The translations under genes and the position numbers were made by a program. A DNA stretch of 46,342 nt from Oscillospiraceae bacterium (GTDB taxonomy: Bacteria > Bacillota > Clostridia > Oscillospirales > Oscillospiraceae), in contig JAGPMA010000012.1 of NCBI GenBank assembly GCA_018053145.1, positions 1-46,342 on the forward strand, read 5' to 3'. The notes beneath the pieces are model-generated. The model saw only the letters and a list, made by a program, of their open reading frames with translations, ran no database searches and was not told the origin of the DNA. Shown piece after piece: positions 7,196 through 15,700 of the stretch. Position 1 is the first letter of the stretch. Every line of letters starts with the position of its first letter.

Positions 7196-8716
7196 ATGAA
7201 ACTGATGCTTTCAAAAACTGTGAGTGTAATTCTCGTAGCCGCTTTTATGCTTGCTATTATGCCCCCTGCCAGAGCAGATTCGCAGACGCAAAATGGAGCT
7301 TCTTTAAACAGCTTAACACCGACCACCGTCGCTCTTGTCATAGGCGGTAATCAGATTACCACGGGACAAGGCTATTTGAAGAACTTCAGGTATCTCACCA
7401 ACGAGGAGCTGGAGGATATTCGCAAAGGTGCATCCGGAACCATTACATATAAATATGGACTTGGCGACAGCTATCTGGAGGTACCGGTGCTCTATTCCAT
7501 CTGCGAGCACCATGAGACATATCGCTGGGGCTATCGCTATGTTACAGGCCTCGATATCCAAAAGCTTGCCGGTGCTCTTGGAATCGACACGAATCAGGTG
7601 CTTGATATCGGCGTCAAAGCGACGGATGGAATGGAGACAAATTTGCCCGATGCATTCGGATATAAAATTAAGCGTTACTGCTATGATGTTACCGGCAACA
7701 TTAGCAACAAGGTTTTACCCTCCCTTGTTTTTTTTGAATCCGTCAATGAAACACTTATCGAGCCTTCACCCGAAAATCCGACATCTATACCCACGGAACC
7801 GAATACGAGCTTCGGGAGCGCGGATATGTGCTCACAGCCTATTTTCGGTTTTGGGCAGTTGTCCTCAAGAGAGTCAAATAATTGCTTGTGGACTAAGTAT
7901 GTCAACAAGCTTCGTATCGGTTCCGAGTCTGTGGCGCTGACAATTTTCAAAGACAACGGCGGTAAAATAACCACATCAATTTCCGAGATTGTTCGCCGCG
8001 GCGTATACACAACAGATTACTCATTTTTATCCGCCGGAAAGTCAGTTTCAAATCAGGTTTACGGTATCCCGTTAAAAACGCTTTTAACGCAGATGGGCAT
8101 CAGTTTGGATTCCGGCACCCCGTTGGTGGCAACCGATATAAACGGCGGAATAAAAAGCATTTCCAGTGCCGATATTCCATATTGGTTTGTTTCCTGGGAT
8201 GCTCGCAACAATGGCAGCGCTGTAACAAACCAAACCGCCTTGCGGCTTTACGGGCCGGGGCAAGCAGAAAACGAGGTTGTTTTTGCAGACCTGACGAGTC
8301 TCTCTGTCGGAGCAGCGGCTTCTCCTTTCAAGGACCTCGGTGCTTTCAGTTGGGCAAATGAGGCTATAAGCTATTTGTATTCGCGCAGTGTCGTATCGGG
8401 AACAAACGCGACTACCTACTCCCCTGAGGAGAGCATTACTCGAGGTGACTTCATGGTGATGCTTTACCGTGCTTATAAGCTCGGCAGTTTGACTACTGCT
8501 TCCGGCAACTTCTCTGATGTTGTATCCGGCAGCTATTACTTCAACGCGATTGCCGCCGCAAAGGAGCTTGGTAAACAGTCTTATATAAAGCATAAACGCC
8601 ACTATTACTCCGAAGGAAATACTTCCGTTAATCGCAAGCGCCGCTCCAGTAACACAGACGGCCACATAGCCAAGATTTCCGATGAAGCTCATAATTGGCA
8701 TCATCAGACCGGATAG
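7196..8716 (+). CDS. Secreted SLH-domain protein, 3' end lost at a junction
   Basis: Residues 1-27 are a signal peptide (MKLMLSKTVSVILVAAFMLA then PPARA). About residues 35-200 and 235-375 are two related beta-rich modules ending in the patterns QKLAGALGIDTNQ...VKATDG and IPLKTLLTQMGISLDSG...VATDINGG. They recall the sulfite-oxidase-like molybdopterin-binding fold seen in clostridial surface proteins, which is a weak assignment. An SLH repeat follows (FKDLGAFSWANEAISYLYSR ... YSPEESITRGDFMVMLYRAY) and a second begins (FSDVVSGSYYFNAIAAAKEL). At about base 8570 homology stops. The remaining ~48 codons (from QSYIKHKRHYY) are antisense of the converging ABC gene. Normal SLH anchors have three repeats, so the rest of repeat 2 and repeat 3 are gone. 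AGGAGA at 7181-7186 supports the start. Confidence 0.8.
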   Translation: MKLMLSKTVSVILVAAFMLAIMPPARADSQTQNGASLNSLTPTTVALVIGGNQITTGQGYLKNFRYLTNEELEDIRKGASGTITYKYGLGDSYLEVPVLYSICEHHETYRWGYRYVTGLDIQKLAGALGIDTNQVLDIGVKATDGMETNLPDAFGYKIKRYCYDVTGNISNKVLPSLVFFESVNETLIEPSPENPTSIPTEPNTSFGSADMCSQPIFGFGQLSSRESNNCLWTKYVNKLRIGSESVALTIFKDNGGKITTSISEIVRRGVYTTDYSFLSAGKSVSNQVYGIPLKTLLTQMGISLDSGTPLVATDINGGIKSISSADIPYWFVSWDARNNGSAVTNQTALRLYGPGQAENEVVFADLTSLSVGAAASPFKDLGAFSWANEAISYLYSRSVVSGTNATTYSPEESITRGDFMVMLYRAYKLGSLTTASGNFSDVVSGSYYFNAIAAAKELGKQSYIKHKRHYYSEGNTSVNRKRRSSNTDGHIAKISDEAHNWHHQTG

Positions 8717-9553
8717 GAACTGAGATTTAAACGCACTATCGCAAAGTGTGTCGTTAATTTCGTCAAAGGTCTTAGTCGCGGCTTCTTCCCCGTTATAAAT
8801 TTTTACAATATTGTGGCCGGCATAGATTTCCTCAACATGGCCGTTCATCGCACCGAGGTTCTGTTGCTGGCTAGTAAAGTATTTCTGCGATTTTGACATT
8901 ATGAGAATCATTAGCCCAAAGCCGATTATGGTAGCGGCGACCGCGGCAAGCGTCATAATCACATTCGTAGTAAGCATCATGACAAGTGCTCCCAAAAGCA
9001 GGGTTCCTGAGGATACCAGCGTACCAATGCTTTGATTTAGTGTCTGTCCAATCGCGTCAACATCGTTGGTTACACGGCTTAGCACATCGCCGTGGGTAGT
9101 TCTGTTGAAATACCGGATAGGCAGTCTATTGATTTTTTCGGACACATCCGTACGTAGGCTTTTTGATACCTTCTGCGTTACCGTTGCCATAATATATCCT
9201 TGAGCATAAGAAAGCAGCGCACCGACAGCGTATATTACCACAAGCGTAACACATATTTTAACAACAGCGTCCAAATCAATTCCGGTCATTAGCCCCTCTC
9301 CAATCAAATCTGTGACATCACTGATTTTGTTGGGACCGACGAGCGACAGTATCGAGCCTGCGGCCGCAAATAGAATTGCTATGATAATTGCAGGTAGATG
9401 GGCTTTGCAGTATGTAATCAGCTTTACCAGCGTTTGTTTAAAGTCCTTCGCCTTTTCGCCGCTGCCGCCTCCCATGGGCCGCCCCATTGGGCCGCCGGCA
9501 CTAACTTGCTGAGTGGTTTTATTGTCTCCGATAGTGTATTCGTTTTTACTCAT
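8084..9553 (-). CDS. ABC exporter subunit 2, transmembrane domain only (nucleotide-binding domain lost)
   Basis: The first ~327 residues (bases 9553 down to about 8571) are a type I ABC exporter membrane domain. After a Gly/Met-rich head (SAGGPMGRPMGG) come membrane segments from about 50 on, the coupling region PIRYFNRTTHGDVLSRVTND, and MLYIRLFT, where homologues continue with a QPL-type sequence. From about base 8570 the frame reads antisense through the SLH gene to a stop at 8084, giving ~160 residues with no ABC features. The whole nucleotide-binding domain (about 250 residues with Walker A, signature and Walker B) is missing. The start codon shares one base with the stop of the upstream subunit, so the pair was built as a heterodimer of the BmrCD/TM287-288 kind. 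Confidence 0.8.
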   Translation of the reverse strand: MSKNEYTIGDNKTTQQVSAGGPMGRPMGGGSGEKAKDFKQTLVKLITYCKAHLPAIIIAILFAAAGSILSLVGPNKISDVTDLIGEGLMTGIDLDAVVKICVTLVVIYAVGALLSYAQGYIMATVTQKVSKSLRTDVSEKINRLPIRYFNRTTHGDVLSRVTNDVDAIGQTLNQSIGTLVSSGTLLLGALVMMLTTNVIMTLAAVAATIIGFGLMILIMSKSQKYFTSQQQNLGAMNGHVEEIYAGHNIVKIYNGEEAATKTFDEINDTLCDSAFKSQFLSGLMMPIMSFIGNLGYVAVCVTGAALAINGSISFGVIVAFMLYIRLFTKLLCGGNRVEVIAAGYNIREVAGSSSQTAELISTVKHHHEVTSSNALLRGVGSRVCSRYDTARIQIAYSLICPTESTEVLERRSRCSDRETRQVCKNNLVFCLPRPVKPQGGLVCYSAAIVASIPGNKPIWNIGTGNAFYSAVYIGCHQRGAGIQTDAHLR

Positions 9554-11310
9554 TATGCCAATTCCTCCTTTGAAAGCTGTGATAGAGCAATTTCTTGATA
9601 GACCGAACAGTTTTTCATAAGCTCATCATGCGTGCCGATGCCGGCTACACAGCCTTCCTCAAGCACAACGATTTTGTCCGCATCCTTGATTGTACCGATG
9701 CGTTGTGCAACGATAAGCGTGGTTGTGTCACCGGTTTCCTTTTTCAACGCCGAGCGCAAAACCCTGTCAGTCTTATAGTCGAGCGCGGAGAACGCGTCGT
9801 CAAAAATATAGATTTCTGGCTTCCTGCAGACTGCGCGCGCGATGGAAAGGCGTTGCTTCTGTCCTCCTGACAGGTTTGTTCCGCCCTGCGCGACCAGTCC
9901 ATAGTAATTTGCCGGCATTTTTTCAACAAAATCTCTGCTCTGTGCAATTTCTACAGCCTTTATTACGTCGTCCTCGCTATATGCGTCACCGCCGTTTTCA
10001 CCATAAGCCACATTGGACATCACCGTTCCGGAGAACATCACCGCTCTTTGCGGTACATACCCAAATTTATTATGAAGCACCTTCTGAGTGTATTTTTTTA
10101 CATCGACACCGTCCACCAGCACCTCGCCCTCCGTGGCATCATAAAAGCGCGGCACTAGATTGATGAGTGTGCTTTTTCCACTGCCCGTTGAGCCGATAAA
10201 CGCGACTGTCTCACCCTTGTGAGCCGTAAAGCTCACGTCCTTGAGTACATATTCCGAAGCGTCCGGATATTTGAAGCTGACATTGCGGAATTCAAGCTCA
10301 CCCTTCTGGCCGCCGAGAACTGATGATACCGTTCCGTCAAGTATCGTCGGCTTAGTTCCAATTACCTCGGCAATACGCTTCGCGGCAACGGTAGCGCGCG
10401 GCAGCATTATAAATATCATGCTGAGCATCATAAACGACATTATTATCTGTAGTGCGTAGGACATGAAAACGACCATATTTGAAAACAACGTGAATTTTTC
10501 CGGCATTCCCGCAGAATTGATAAGGTATGCTCCAATCCAATATATTGCCAGGCTTAGTCCGTTCATAATCAGCGACATTCCAGGCATCATTATCGCCATC
10601 ACGCGATTTGCGAAAAGATTGGTGTTCGTAAGCTCGCTGTTAGCCTGCTCAAATTTGCTTTCCTGATAGCTTTCGGCGTTATAAGCTCTCACGACGCGAA
10701 GTCCTGTAAGGTTTTCTCTCGTAACGCGGTTAATATTATCCGTAAGCCCCTGGATTTTTTTGAATTTAGGGATTGCAAATAAAACAACGATGCTTATCAT
10801 AATTATAAGTACAAGCACCGCTACGGCGGTTGCTGTTGTCCATTCCATACCCTTGTTGGCAATTTTTGTAACCGCCCATACTGCTGTTATTGGAGCTTTT
10901 ATAATTGCCTGCAAGCCCATGGCTATAATCATCTGCACTTGTGTGATATCATTTGTAGAGCGAGTAATGAGGCTTGCTGTTGAAAATCCGTTAATTTCCT
11001 CCATGGAGAAGGACTCGACTCTATCGAACTGAAGCTTGCGAAGAGTTTTGCTGAAGTTTGCCGCCACGCGCGCCGCCAGACCAGCGGTTACTATTGATGC
11101 GCCAAGGCTTCCGAGCGTGCACATGAGCATCTTTACTCCAGCGTTTAATATTTCGCTCATCGTGCTGCCCTGGGTTTGAATTAAATTAGTTATATCACTC
11201 ATATAATCCGGCAGCTTCAAATCGAGCCATACCTGCGACAGTATAAAAATCAGGCTGACGCCTATCAAGCTCCAATCCCTTACTTTTAAGTATTTTATAA
11301 TTTTTGCCAT
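9553..11310 (-). CDS. ABC exporter subunit 1 (degenerate-site half of a heterodimeric multidrug-type pump)
   Basis: A complete half-transporter of 585 residues: membrane domain about 10-310, nucleotide-binding domain about 335-575. Walker A is GSTGSGKST (about 374-382), the Q-loop is in FGYVPQ, and the signature is LSGGQKQR (about 480). In Walker B (IYIFDDAFSALD) the catalytic Glu is Asp, and the switch His is Gln (LIVAQRIGTI). These substitutions mark the degenerate-site subunit of heterodimers such as TM287/TM288 and LmrCD. It therefore needs the partner encoded downstream for ATP hydrolysis, and that partner has lost its ATPase domain. The start at 11310 (MAKIIKYLK) fits AAGAGG nine bases upstream better than the ATG at 11319, which abuts it. 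It diverges from a two-component system. Confidence 0.9.
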   Translation of the reverse strand: MAKIIKYLKVRDWSLIGVSLIFILSQVWLDLKLPDYMSDITNLIQTQGSTMSEILNAGVKMLMCTLGSLGASIVTAGLAARVAANFSKTLRKLQFDRVESFSMEEINGFSTASLITRSTNDITQVQMIIAMGLQAIIKAPITAVWAVTKIANKGMEWTTATAVAVLVLIIMISIVVLFAIPKFKKIQGLTDNINRVTRENLTGLRVVRAYNAESYQESKFEQANSELTNTNLFANRVMAIMMPGMSLIMNGLSLAIYWIGAYLINSAGMPEKFTLFSNMVVFMSYALQIIMSFMMLSMIFIMLPRATVAAKRIAEVIGTKPTILDGTVSSVLGGQKGELEFRNVSFKYPDASEYVLKDVSFTAHKGETVAFIGSTGSGKSTLINLVPRFYDATEGEVLVDGVDVKKYTQKVLHNKFGYVPQRAVMFSGTVMSNVAYGENGGDAYSEDDVIKAVEIAQSRDFVEKMPANYYGLVAQGGTNLSGGQKQRLSIARAVCRKPEIYIFDDAFSALDYKTDRVLRSALKKETGDTTTLIVAQRIGTIKDADKIVVLEEGCVAGIGTHDELMKNCSVYQEIALSQLSKEELA

Positions 11311-11424
11311 TTCATCCATCCTCTTCTTTGTTATAGTTGCTGTTTCATTACAGGCCGATGATAAAACCGCTTCATTAACTGAAAAGAAACTTAGAAAGTT
11401 CTTTTTCGGTTAATTTTCATATGC

Positions 11425-11430
11425 TATAAT
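11425..11430 (+). promoter_or_regulatory. Probable -10 box for the response-regulator operon
   Basis: A perfect TATAAT lies 24 bases ahead of ATG 11454, with GGGGTGA (11441-11447) as ribosome binding site. The -35 region (around TTTTTC) is poor, which would suit an activator-dependent or autoregulated promoter. The 134-base region to the exporter gene must also hold the divergent promoter. Confidence 0.45.
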
Positions 11431-11453
11431 GCAGATATAAGGGGTGACTGGCT

Positions 11454-12128
11454 ATGTTTCATATACTGATAGTTGAAGATGATAAAAACACTAGAAAGCT
11501 GATGGAAGCCGTTCTGAAAAGAGACGGTTATTCGGTTTGCACCGCCGAAAACGGACTGCTTGCGCTTGAGCTAATGGATACACAGCATGTCGATCTTATT
11601 GTTTTGGATATTATGATGCCCGCCATGAACGGTTATGAATTCACAAAAGAGCTGCGGGATGCCGGCTGCACGATTCCCATTCTCATGGTTACGGCAAAAC
11701 AGCTTCCCGCAGATAAAAAGCAGGGTTTTATTGTCGGCACCGACGACTATATGACAAAACCTGTGGATACTGAGGAAATGCTTTTGCGAATCAAAGCTCT
11801 CCTCCGACGTTCACAGATCGTCAGCGAACACAAGCTCACTATCGGGCAGGTAACGTTGGATTACAATGCTCTGGCCGTTATTCGAGGCGACGAAAGGCAG
11901 ACTCTTCCGCAAAAGGAATTCCAGCTATTGTACAAGCTGCTGTCCTATCCCGACCACATTTTCACACGCATACAGCTCATGGACGAGATTTGGGGCATGG
12001 AGTCCGAAAGCACGGACACAACAGTGAATGTTCATATCAATCGGCTGCGCAGGCGGTTCGAGGATTATCCGGAATTTGAGCTAGTTTCCGTACGAGGACT
12101 TGGCTATAAGGCGGTGAAAACAATATGA
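11454..12128 (+). CDS. OmpR-family response regulator
   Basis: 224 residues. The receiver domain (1-118) has the acidic pair ED(D) at 8-10, phospho-acceptor Asp52 in IVLDIMMPAM, the switch Thr in LMVTAK and Lys in MTKPVD. The C-terminal winged-helix domain (about 128-224) has the typical FQLLYKLLSYPDHIFTR and VNVHINRLRRRF...VRGLGYKA patterns. It overlaps the kinase start by four bases (ATGA 12125-12128), a standard coupled pair. Since it diverges from the ABC exporter genes over 134 bases, it may control that pump, as in many Firmicute antimicrobial-response modules. That link is inferred from position only. Confidence 0.93.
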   Translation: MFHILIVEDDKNTRKLMEAVLKRDGYSVCTAENGLLALELMDTQHVDLIVLDIMMPAMNGYEFTKELRDAGCTIPILMVTAKQLPADKKQGFIVGTDDYMTKPVDTEEMLLRIKALLRRSQIVSEHKLTIGQVTLDYNALAVIRGDERQTLPQKEFQLLYKLLSYPDHIFTRIQLMDEIWGMESESTDTTVNVHINRLRRRFEDYPEFELVSVRGLGYKAVKTI

Positions 12129-13168
12129 GACAAAAACTCAGGAATCGCATAGGAATGTCTTTGCATTTTTCTCTAGTAGTGTTTTTCAATTTCGTTTTCA
12201 CTTCTATGTTAATTGCCGCCATCAGTTTTATTGCCTTAAAAGTTCAGCCTGTGGATAGATTTGATAGTCGCAATATCTTTTTTATGATCGTAATTGTGCT
12301 GGCCGCAAGCGTTATAGTCGGCACGGTATTATCACCTGTCATTGGCCGGCGAGCTCTCAAGCCCTTCAGAAAGGTCATCTCTGCCACCGACAAGCTAGCC
12401 GGCGGAGATTTTTCCGTAAGGCTTGATATTTCTCATCCACCGGAATTCAATAAACTTGCCAAGAGCTTCAATCGCATGGCTGAGGATCTCGGCGGCATTG
12501 AGCTTTTGCGAACAGATTTTATAAACAACTTTTCCCACGAGTTTAAAACCCCCATTGTTTCAATTAAAGGTTTTGCGGAAATATTGAAATATGACGACCT
12601 GACTTCTGAAGAGCGGAACGAATATCTCGATATTGTAATTAGTGAGTCAAGCCGTTTGGCTGCGCTTGCAACTAATGTGCTGAATCTTTCAAAAGTGGAA
12701 AACCAGCAAATTCTAACCGATAAGCTAACCTTTGACTTAGGAGAACAGATTCGTCGTTGCATTCTCATACTTGAGCCAAAGTGGAATAATAAAAACATAT
12801 CGCTTTCCGTTAATTTGCAGGACTTGCAATGCTTCGGAAATGAAGAATTTCTGAGTCAGGTTTGGATTAATCTTCTTGACAACGCGTTGAAATTCACGCC
12901 GGAGGGCGGAAAAATAACAGTTGCGCTCGGAACGGATAACGAAAAGGCTAAATTTGTTCTGCGCGATAATGGGGCAGGCATCAGCGAGGATGCAGCAACG
13001 CATATTTTTGACAAATTTTATCAGGCGGACACCTCTCATGCCGCCGAGGGAAATGGGCTTGGTCTAACTTTGGCAAAGAAAATTGTTGAGCTGCATGGCG
13101 GAAGCATAGCGTGCAAAAGCAGGCTTGATGAAGGTACTGAATTCACGGTTCTGCTGCCGCTAAAGTAG
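12125..13168 (+). CDS. Membrane sensor histidine kinase (HAMP-HisKA-HATPase)
   Basis: 347 residues. Two membrane helices (about 15-40 and 52-75) flank a very short external loop of about ten residues (VQPVDRFDSRN). A HAMP linker (about 76-128), HisKA with NNFSHEFKTP (His138) and a HATPase domain follow. The HATPase domain has N-box WINLLDNALKFTPEGG, G1 box LRDNGAGISED, F-box FDKFYQAD and G2 box GNGLGLTLAKKI. A kinase with almost no extracellular domain usually senses within the membrane or through a transporter, which would fit the divergent ABC exporter. It is coupled to the response regulator by a four-base overlap. Confidence 0.93.
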   Translation: MRQKLRNRIGMSLHFSLVVFFNFVFTSMLIAAISFIALKVQPVDRFDSRNIFFMIVIVLAASVIVGTVLSPVIGRRALKPFRKVISATDKLAGGDFSVRLDISHPPEFNKLAKSFNRMAEDLGGIELLRTDFINNFSHEFKTPIVSIKGFAEILKYDDLTSEERNEYLDIVISESSRLAALATNVLNLSKVENQQILTDKLTFDLGEQIRRCILILEPKWNNKNISLSVNLQDLQCFGNEEFLSQVWINLLDNALKFTPEGGKITVALGTDNEKAKFVLRDNGAGISEDAATHIFDKFYQADTSHAAEGNGLGLTLAKKIVELHGGSIACKSRLDEGTEFTVLLPLK

Positions 13169-13234
13169 CTTTAAATATGAAACACCGTAAAACATAACAA
13201 GCCGTCTCTGTTCAAAAAAGTAATTAGCAATAAT

Positions 13235-13261
13235 AACGCCCCTCCGTATTGGAGGGGCGTT
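13235..13261 (-). terminator. Terminator hairpin for the cysE-cysS operon
   Basis: A perfect 11-bp stem (AACGCCCCTCC / GGAGGGGCGTT, loop GTATT). Read on the - strand it ends in GGGGCGTTATTATT, a usable U-rich tail for transcripts leaving cysS. Confidence 0.65.
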
Positions 13262-13320
13262 CAGACTGTCGAGAAAAAGCGTCTCATGCTAAGCATGGGG
13301 CGCTTTTTGTCTACAGTCTG
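13262..13320. repeat. Compound hairpin between two terminators
   Basis: Outer arms CAGACTGT (13262-13269) and ACAGTCTG (13313-13320) enclose an inner hairpin. In it AAAAAGCG (13274-13281) pairs with CGCTTTTT (13301-13308), continued inward by CATGC/GCATG around TAA. The inner arm ends in TTTTT, so it could itself terminate + strand transcripts. It lies between the other two terminator stems. Confidence 0.7.
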
Positions 13321-13354
13321 AGCCGGAGGATTGATTTCCTCCGGCTCTTTTTTT
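13320..13354 (+). terminator. Rho-independent terminator of the two-component operon
   Basis: The arms GAGCCGGAGGA (13320-13330) and TCCTCCGGCTC (13337-13347) form a perfect stem followed by seven Ts on the + strand, running into the cysS stop codon on the other strand. Confidence 0.85.
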
Positions 13355-14756
13355 ATATGTGACGCCACTTAACACCCTGCGGCGTGTCTTCAAGCACTAT
13401 TCCCTTCGCTTTCAGCTCATCGCGAAGCCGGTCAGCCTCAGCAAAGTTTTTTGCTTTTCTGGCCGCCTGACGCGCCTCAATAAGCGCCTCAACCTCAGCG
13501 TCAAGGTTTTCCTCCGCTTTTGAAATCGGAAGTCCTATAACAGCCGAAAGCTCATCGAAAATCGCACCACAGGCGCTTGCCAAAGCTTTTGTTGGGTTTG
13601 AGGAGGGGCTAACAGCTGCGTTTATCTCGCGCACCAGTTCAAAAATAACGGCAACCGCGTCGGCAGTATTAAGGTCATCGTCCATAACCTCGCAAAAACG
13701 CGCACGGTATTTCGGAAGTCCCTCAGCAATGGTCTTTTCAGCATCTGTCATCTCGCCGTCAACACCATTTTCAATGAAAAATTCAAGATTTGCTTTAGCT
13801 GTGGAAAGACGTTCGAGCGCGTTATTAGCCTGTTCCAGAATATCACCGGAGTAATTGAGCGGACTGCGATAATGGCTCATCAGCATAAACATACGTATTG
13901 CATTATACCCATAAGCCGCTGCCGCATCACGAACGGTAAAGAAGTTATTGAGCGACTTGCTCATCTTTTTATTATCAACGCTAATAAAGCCGTTGTGCAT
14001 CCAGTAGTTTACGAATTTGCAGCCGTTTGCCGCCTCTGATTGAGCGATTTCGTTCTCGTGGTGAGGGAAAATTAAGTCCTGTCCACCGCAGTGAATGTCG
14101 ATAGTTTCGCCCAAATATCTGTTGCTCATGGCGCTGCATTCAATGTGCCAGCCTGGTCTGCCTTTTCCCCAGGGCGAATCCCAATAAGGCTCGTCGGGCT
14201 TCGCTGCCTTCCATAGCGCAAAATCCATGGGATTCTCTTTAATCTCTGCAACGTCAATTCTTGCTCCCGCCTGCAAATCTTCAAGCGGCTGATGGCTCAG
14301 CTTTCCATATTCTTTAAACTTCGTTGTACGGTAATATACATCTCCGTTCACCTCATATGCATAGCCTTTTTTGATAAGGGTGTCCACCATCGAAATAATC
14401 TGTTCGATGTTTTCGGTAGCCTTTGGATGAATAGTTGCCTCGCGAACTCCCAAGCCATGCGAATCGTGAAAATACTCCACGATATATTTCTCGGAAATTT
14501 CCTTGGAGCTTGCGCCCTCTTCGTTTGCGCGTTTGATTATTTTATCGTCAACATCGGTAAAATTCTGGACAAAGGTGACTTCATAGCTGCGATATTCCAG
14601 ATAACGTCGCAGAACATCAAACATAATCAGGGGTCTTGCGTTGCCAACATGAATATAGTTATAAACCGTCGGGCCGCAAGCATACATTCTCACCTTTCCC
14701 GCTTCAATAGGCACAAATTCTTCCTTTTGCATTGTCAGTGAATTAAATAGTTTCAT
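13353..14756 (-). CDS. cysS: Cysteinyl-tRNA synthetase
   Basis: 467 residues, the usual length for bacterial CysRS. The enzyme charges tRNA-Cys with cysteine. The catalytic zinc-binding Cys lies in [20 protein letters not shown], which carries the HIGH-type signature as HVGN. Further zinc-site residues occur in GWHIECSAM and [11 protein letters not shown], and the KMSKS loop is [10 protein letters not shown]. The C-terminal DALR-type helical domain ends in GVKWRHI. GGAGG about seven bases upstream supports the start. It is the second gene behind a Cys T-box with cysE, so cysteine supply and charging are controlled together. Confidence 0.97.
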   Translation of the reverse strand: MKLFNSLTMQKEEFVPIEAGKVRMYACGPTVYNYIHVGNARPLIMFDVLRRYLEYRSYEVTFVQNFTDVDDKIIKRANEEGASSKEISEKYIVEYFHDSHGLGVREATIHPKATENIEQIISMVDTLIKKGYAYEVNGDVYYRTTKFKEYGKLSHQPLEDLQAGARIDVAEIKENPMDFALWKAAKPDEPYWDSPWGKGRPGWHIECSAMSNRYLGETIDIHCGGQDLIFPHHENEIAQSEAANGCKFVNYWMHNGFISVDNKKMSKSLNNFFTVRDAAAAYGYNAIRMFMLMSHYRSPLNYSGDILEQANNALERLSTAKANLEFFIENGVDGEMTDAEKTIAEGLPKYRARFCEVMDDDLNTADAVAVIFELVREINAAVSPSSNPTKALASACGAIFDELSAVIGLPISKAEENLDAEVEALIEARQAARKAKNFAEADRLRDELKAKGIVLEDTPQGVKWRHI

Positions 14757-14790
14757 TTGTATTTTCCTCCGAAATTATATTCTCTAAATT

Positions 14791-15429
14791 CTATTCGCCT
14801 TTTGCTCTTTGATCCAAAAGCTCTTTAATCTGCTCGTGCAGACAGACAAGCTCGTTTGCAATCGGGTCTGTAACGCTAATCTGGTCAACATCTCCGGCAA
14901 AGTTTGTTTTCTGTCCGTCAATGCGAACTATCCTGGCCGGAACGCCCACAGCGGTGCTATTTGGAGGAACCTCCTTCAGCACAACAGCATTTGCGGCAAT
15001 GCGGCAATTGTCTCCAACCTTAAACGGCCCCAAAATCTTAGCTCCGGACCCAATAAGCACATTGTTCCCGATAGTCGGGTGCCGTTTGCCCGTGTCCTTT
15101 CCGGTTCCGCCCAGTGTAACTCCCTGATACAGCAGCACGTCGTCGCCGATTTCCGCTGTTTCACCAATGACAATGCCCATACCGTGGTCAATAACAAGCC
15201 GTTTCCCGATTGTTGCACCGGGGTGAATCTCAATCCCAGTCTTTTTTCGTGAACGCTGAGAAATCCAGCGTGCGATAAGTTTCATGTCGTGTCTATAAAA
15301 ATAATTCGCTCTTTTGTGTGATAAGCTCGCCTTAATGCCCGGATAGAGCAAAAACACCTCAAGAGATGAGCGCGCAGCCGGATCTCTTGCTTTGTAAGCG
15401 TCAATCAATTCTCGCAAATTGTCAAACAT
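14791..15429 (-). CDS. cysE: Serine O-acetyltransferase
   Basis: 212 residues of the short SAT type (EpsC/CysE). It makes O-acetylserine from serine and acetyl-CoA, the first step of cysteine synthesis. The N-terminal helical part has HKRANYFYRHDMKLIARWIS. The left-handed beta-helix shows IHPGATIGKRLVIDHGMGIV (His residues of the active site), IGETAEIGDDVLLYQGVTLG and GNNVLIGSGAKILGPFKVGD. The C-terminal tail may hold the cysteine-synthase-binding segment, though it does not end in Ile. It is the first gene after the T-box; GGAGGG sits just upstream. Confidence 0.95.
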   Translation of the reverse strand: MFDNLRELIDAYKARDPAARSSLEVFLLYPGIKASLSHKRANYFYRHDMKLIARWISQRSRKKTGIEIHPGATIGKRLVIDHGMGIVIGETAEIGDDVLLYQGVTLGGTGKDTGKRHPTIGNNVLIGSGAKILGPFKVGDNCRIAANAVVLKEVPPNSTAVGVPARIVRIDGQKTNFAGDVDQISVTDPIANELVCLHEQIKELLDQRAKGE

Positions 15430-15444
15430 AACATCCCTCCAATA

Positions 15445-15693
15445 AAATCAAAAAGCCTCTCACGGACTTTATGCCCGTGAGAGGCGAATTACATTCGCGG
15501 TTCCACTCTCATTTATCACTCGCCGGCTGTCACCGGTTATAGCCATATCGTGGCAAACGGGGAAGCATTTCCTCCTCCCATAGCTCCGGGGCGCACTTCA
15601 AACATCTCTGCGATATTGCCGCTTTCAGCCTTGGCGGCAAATCTCTGTAGCGCTAAAATGTTTTACTTTCCCTTTCATAGCCATATTCAGTTA
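15445..15693 (-). promoter_or_regulatory. T-box riboswitch (tRNA-Cys) for cysE-cysS
   Basis: On the - strand the leader shows the T-box core AGAGTGGAACCGCG (15496-15509). A terminator follows, GCCTCTCACGG...CCGTGAGAGGC (15455-15485), and then TTTTTGATTTT. The core and the sequence after it can pair with the terminator arm as an antiterminator. Upstream, a stem I region contains a specifier-like GAAGTGCGCC (bases about 15588-15597). TGC in that loop is a Cys codon, matching the cysE-cysS cargo. Uncharged tRNA-Cys should therefore turn both genes on. The specifier assignment is by eye. Confidence 0.9.
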
Positions 15694-15700
15694 TGACATT

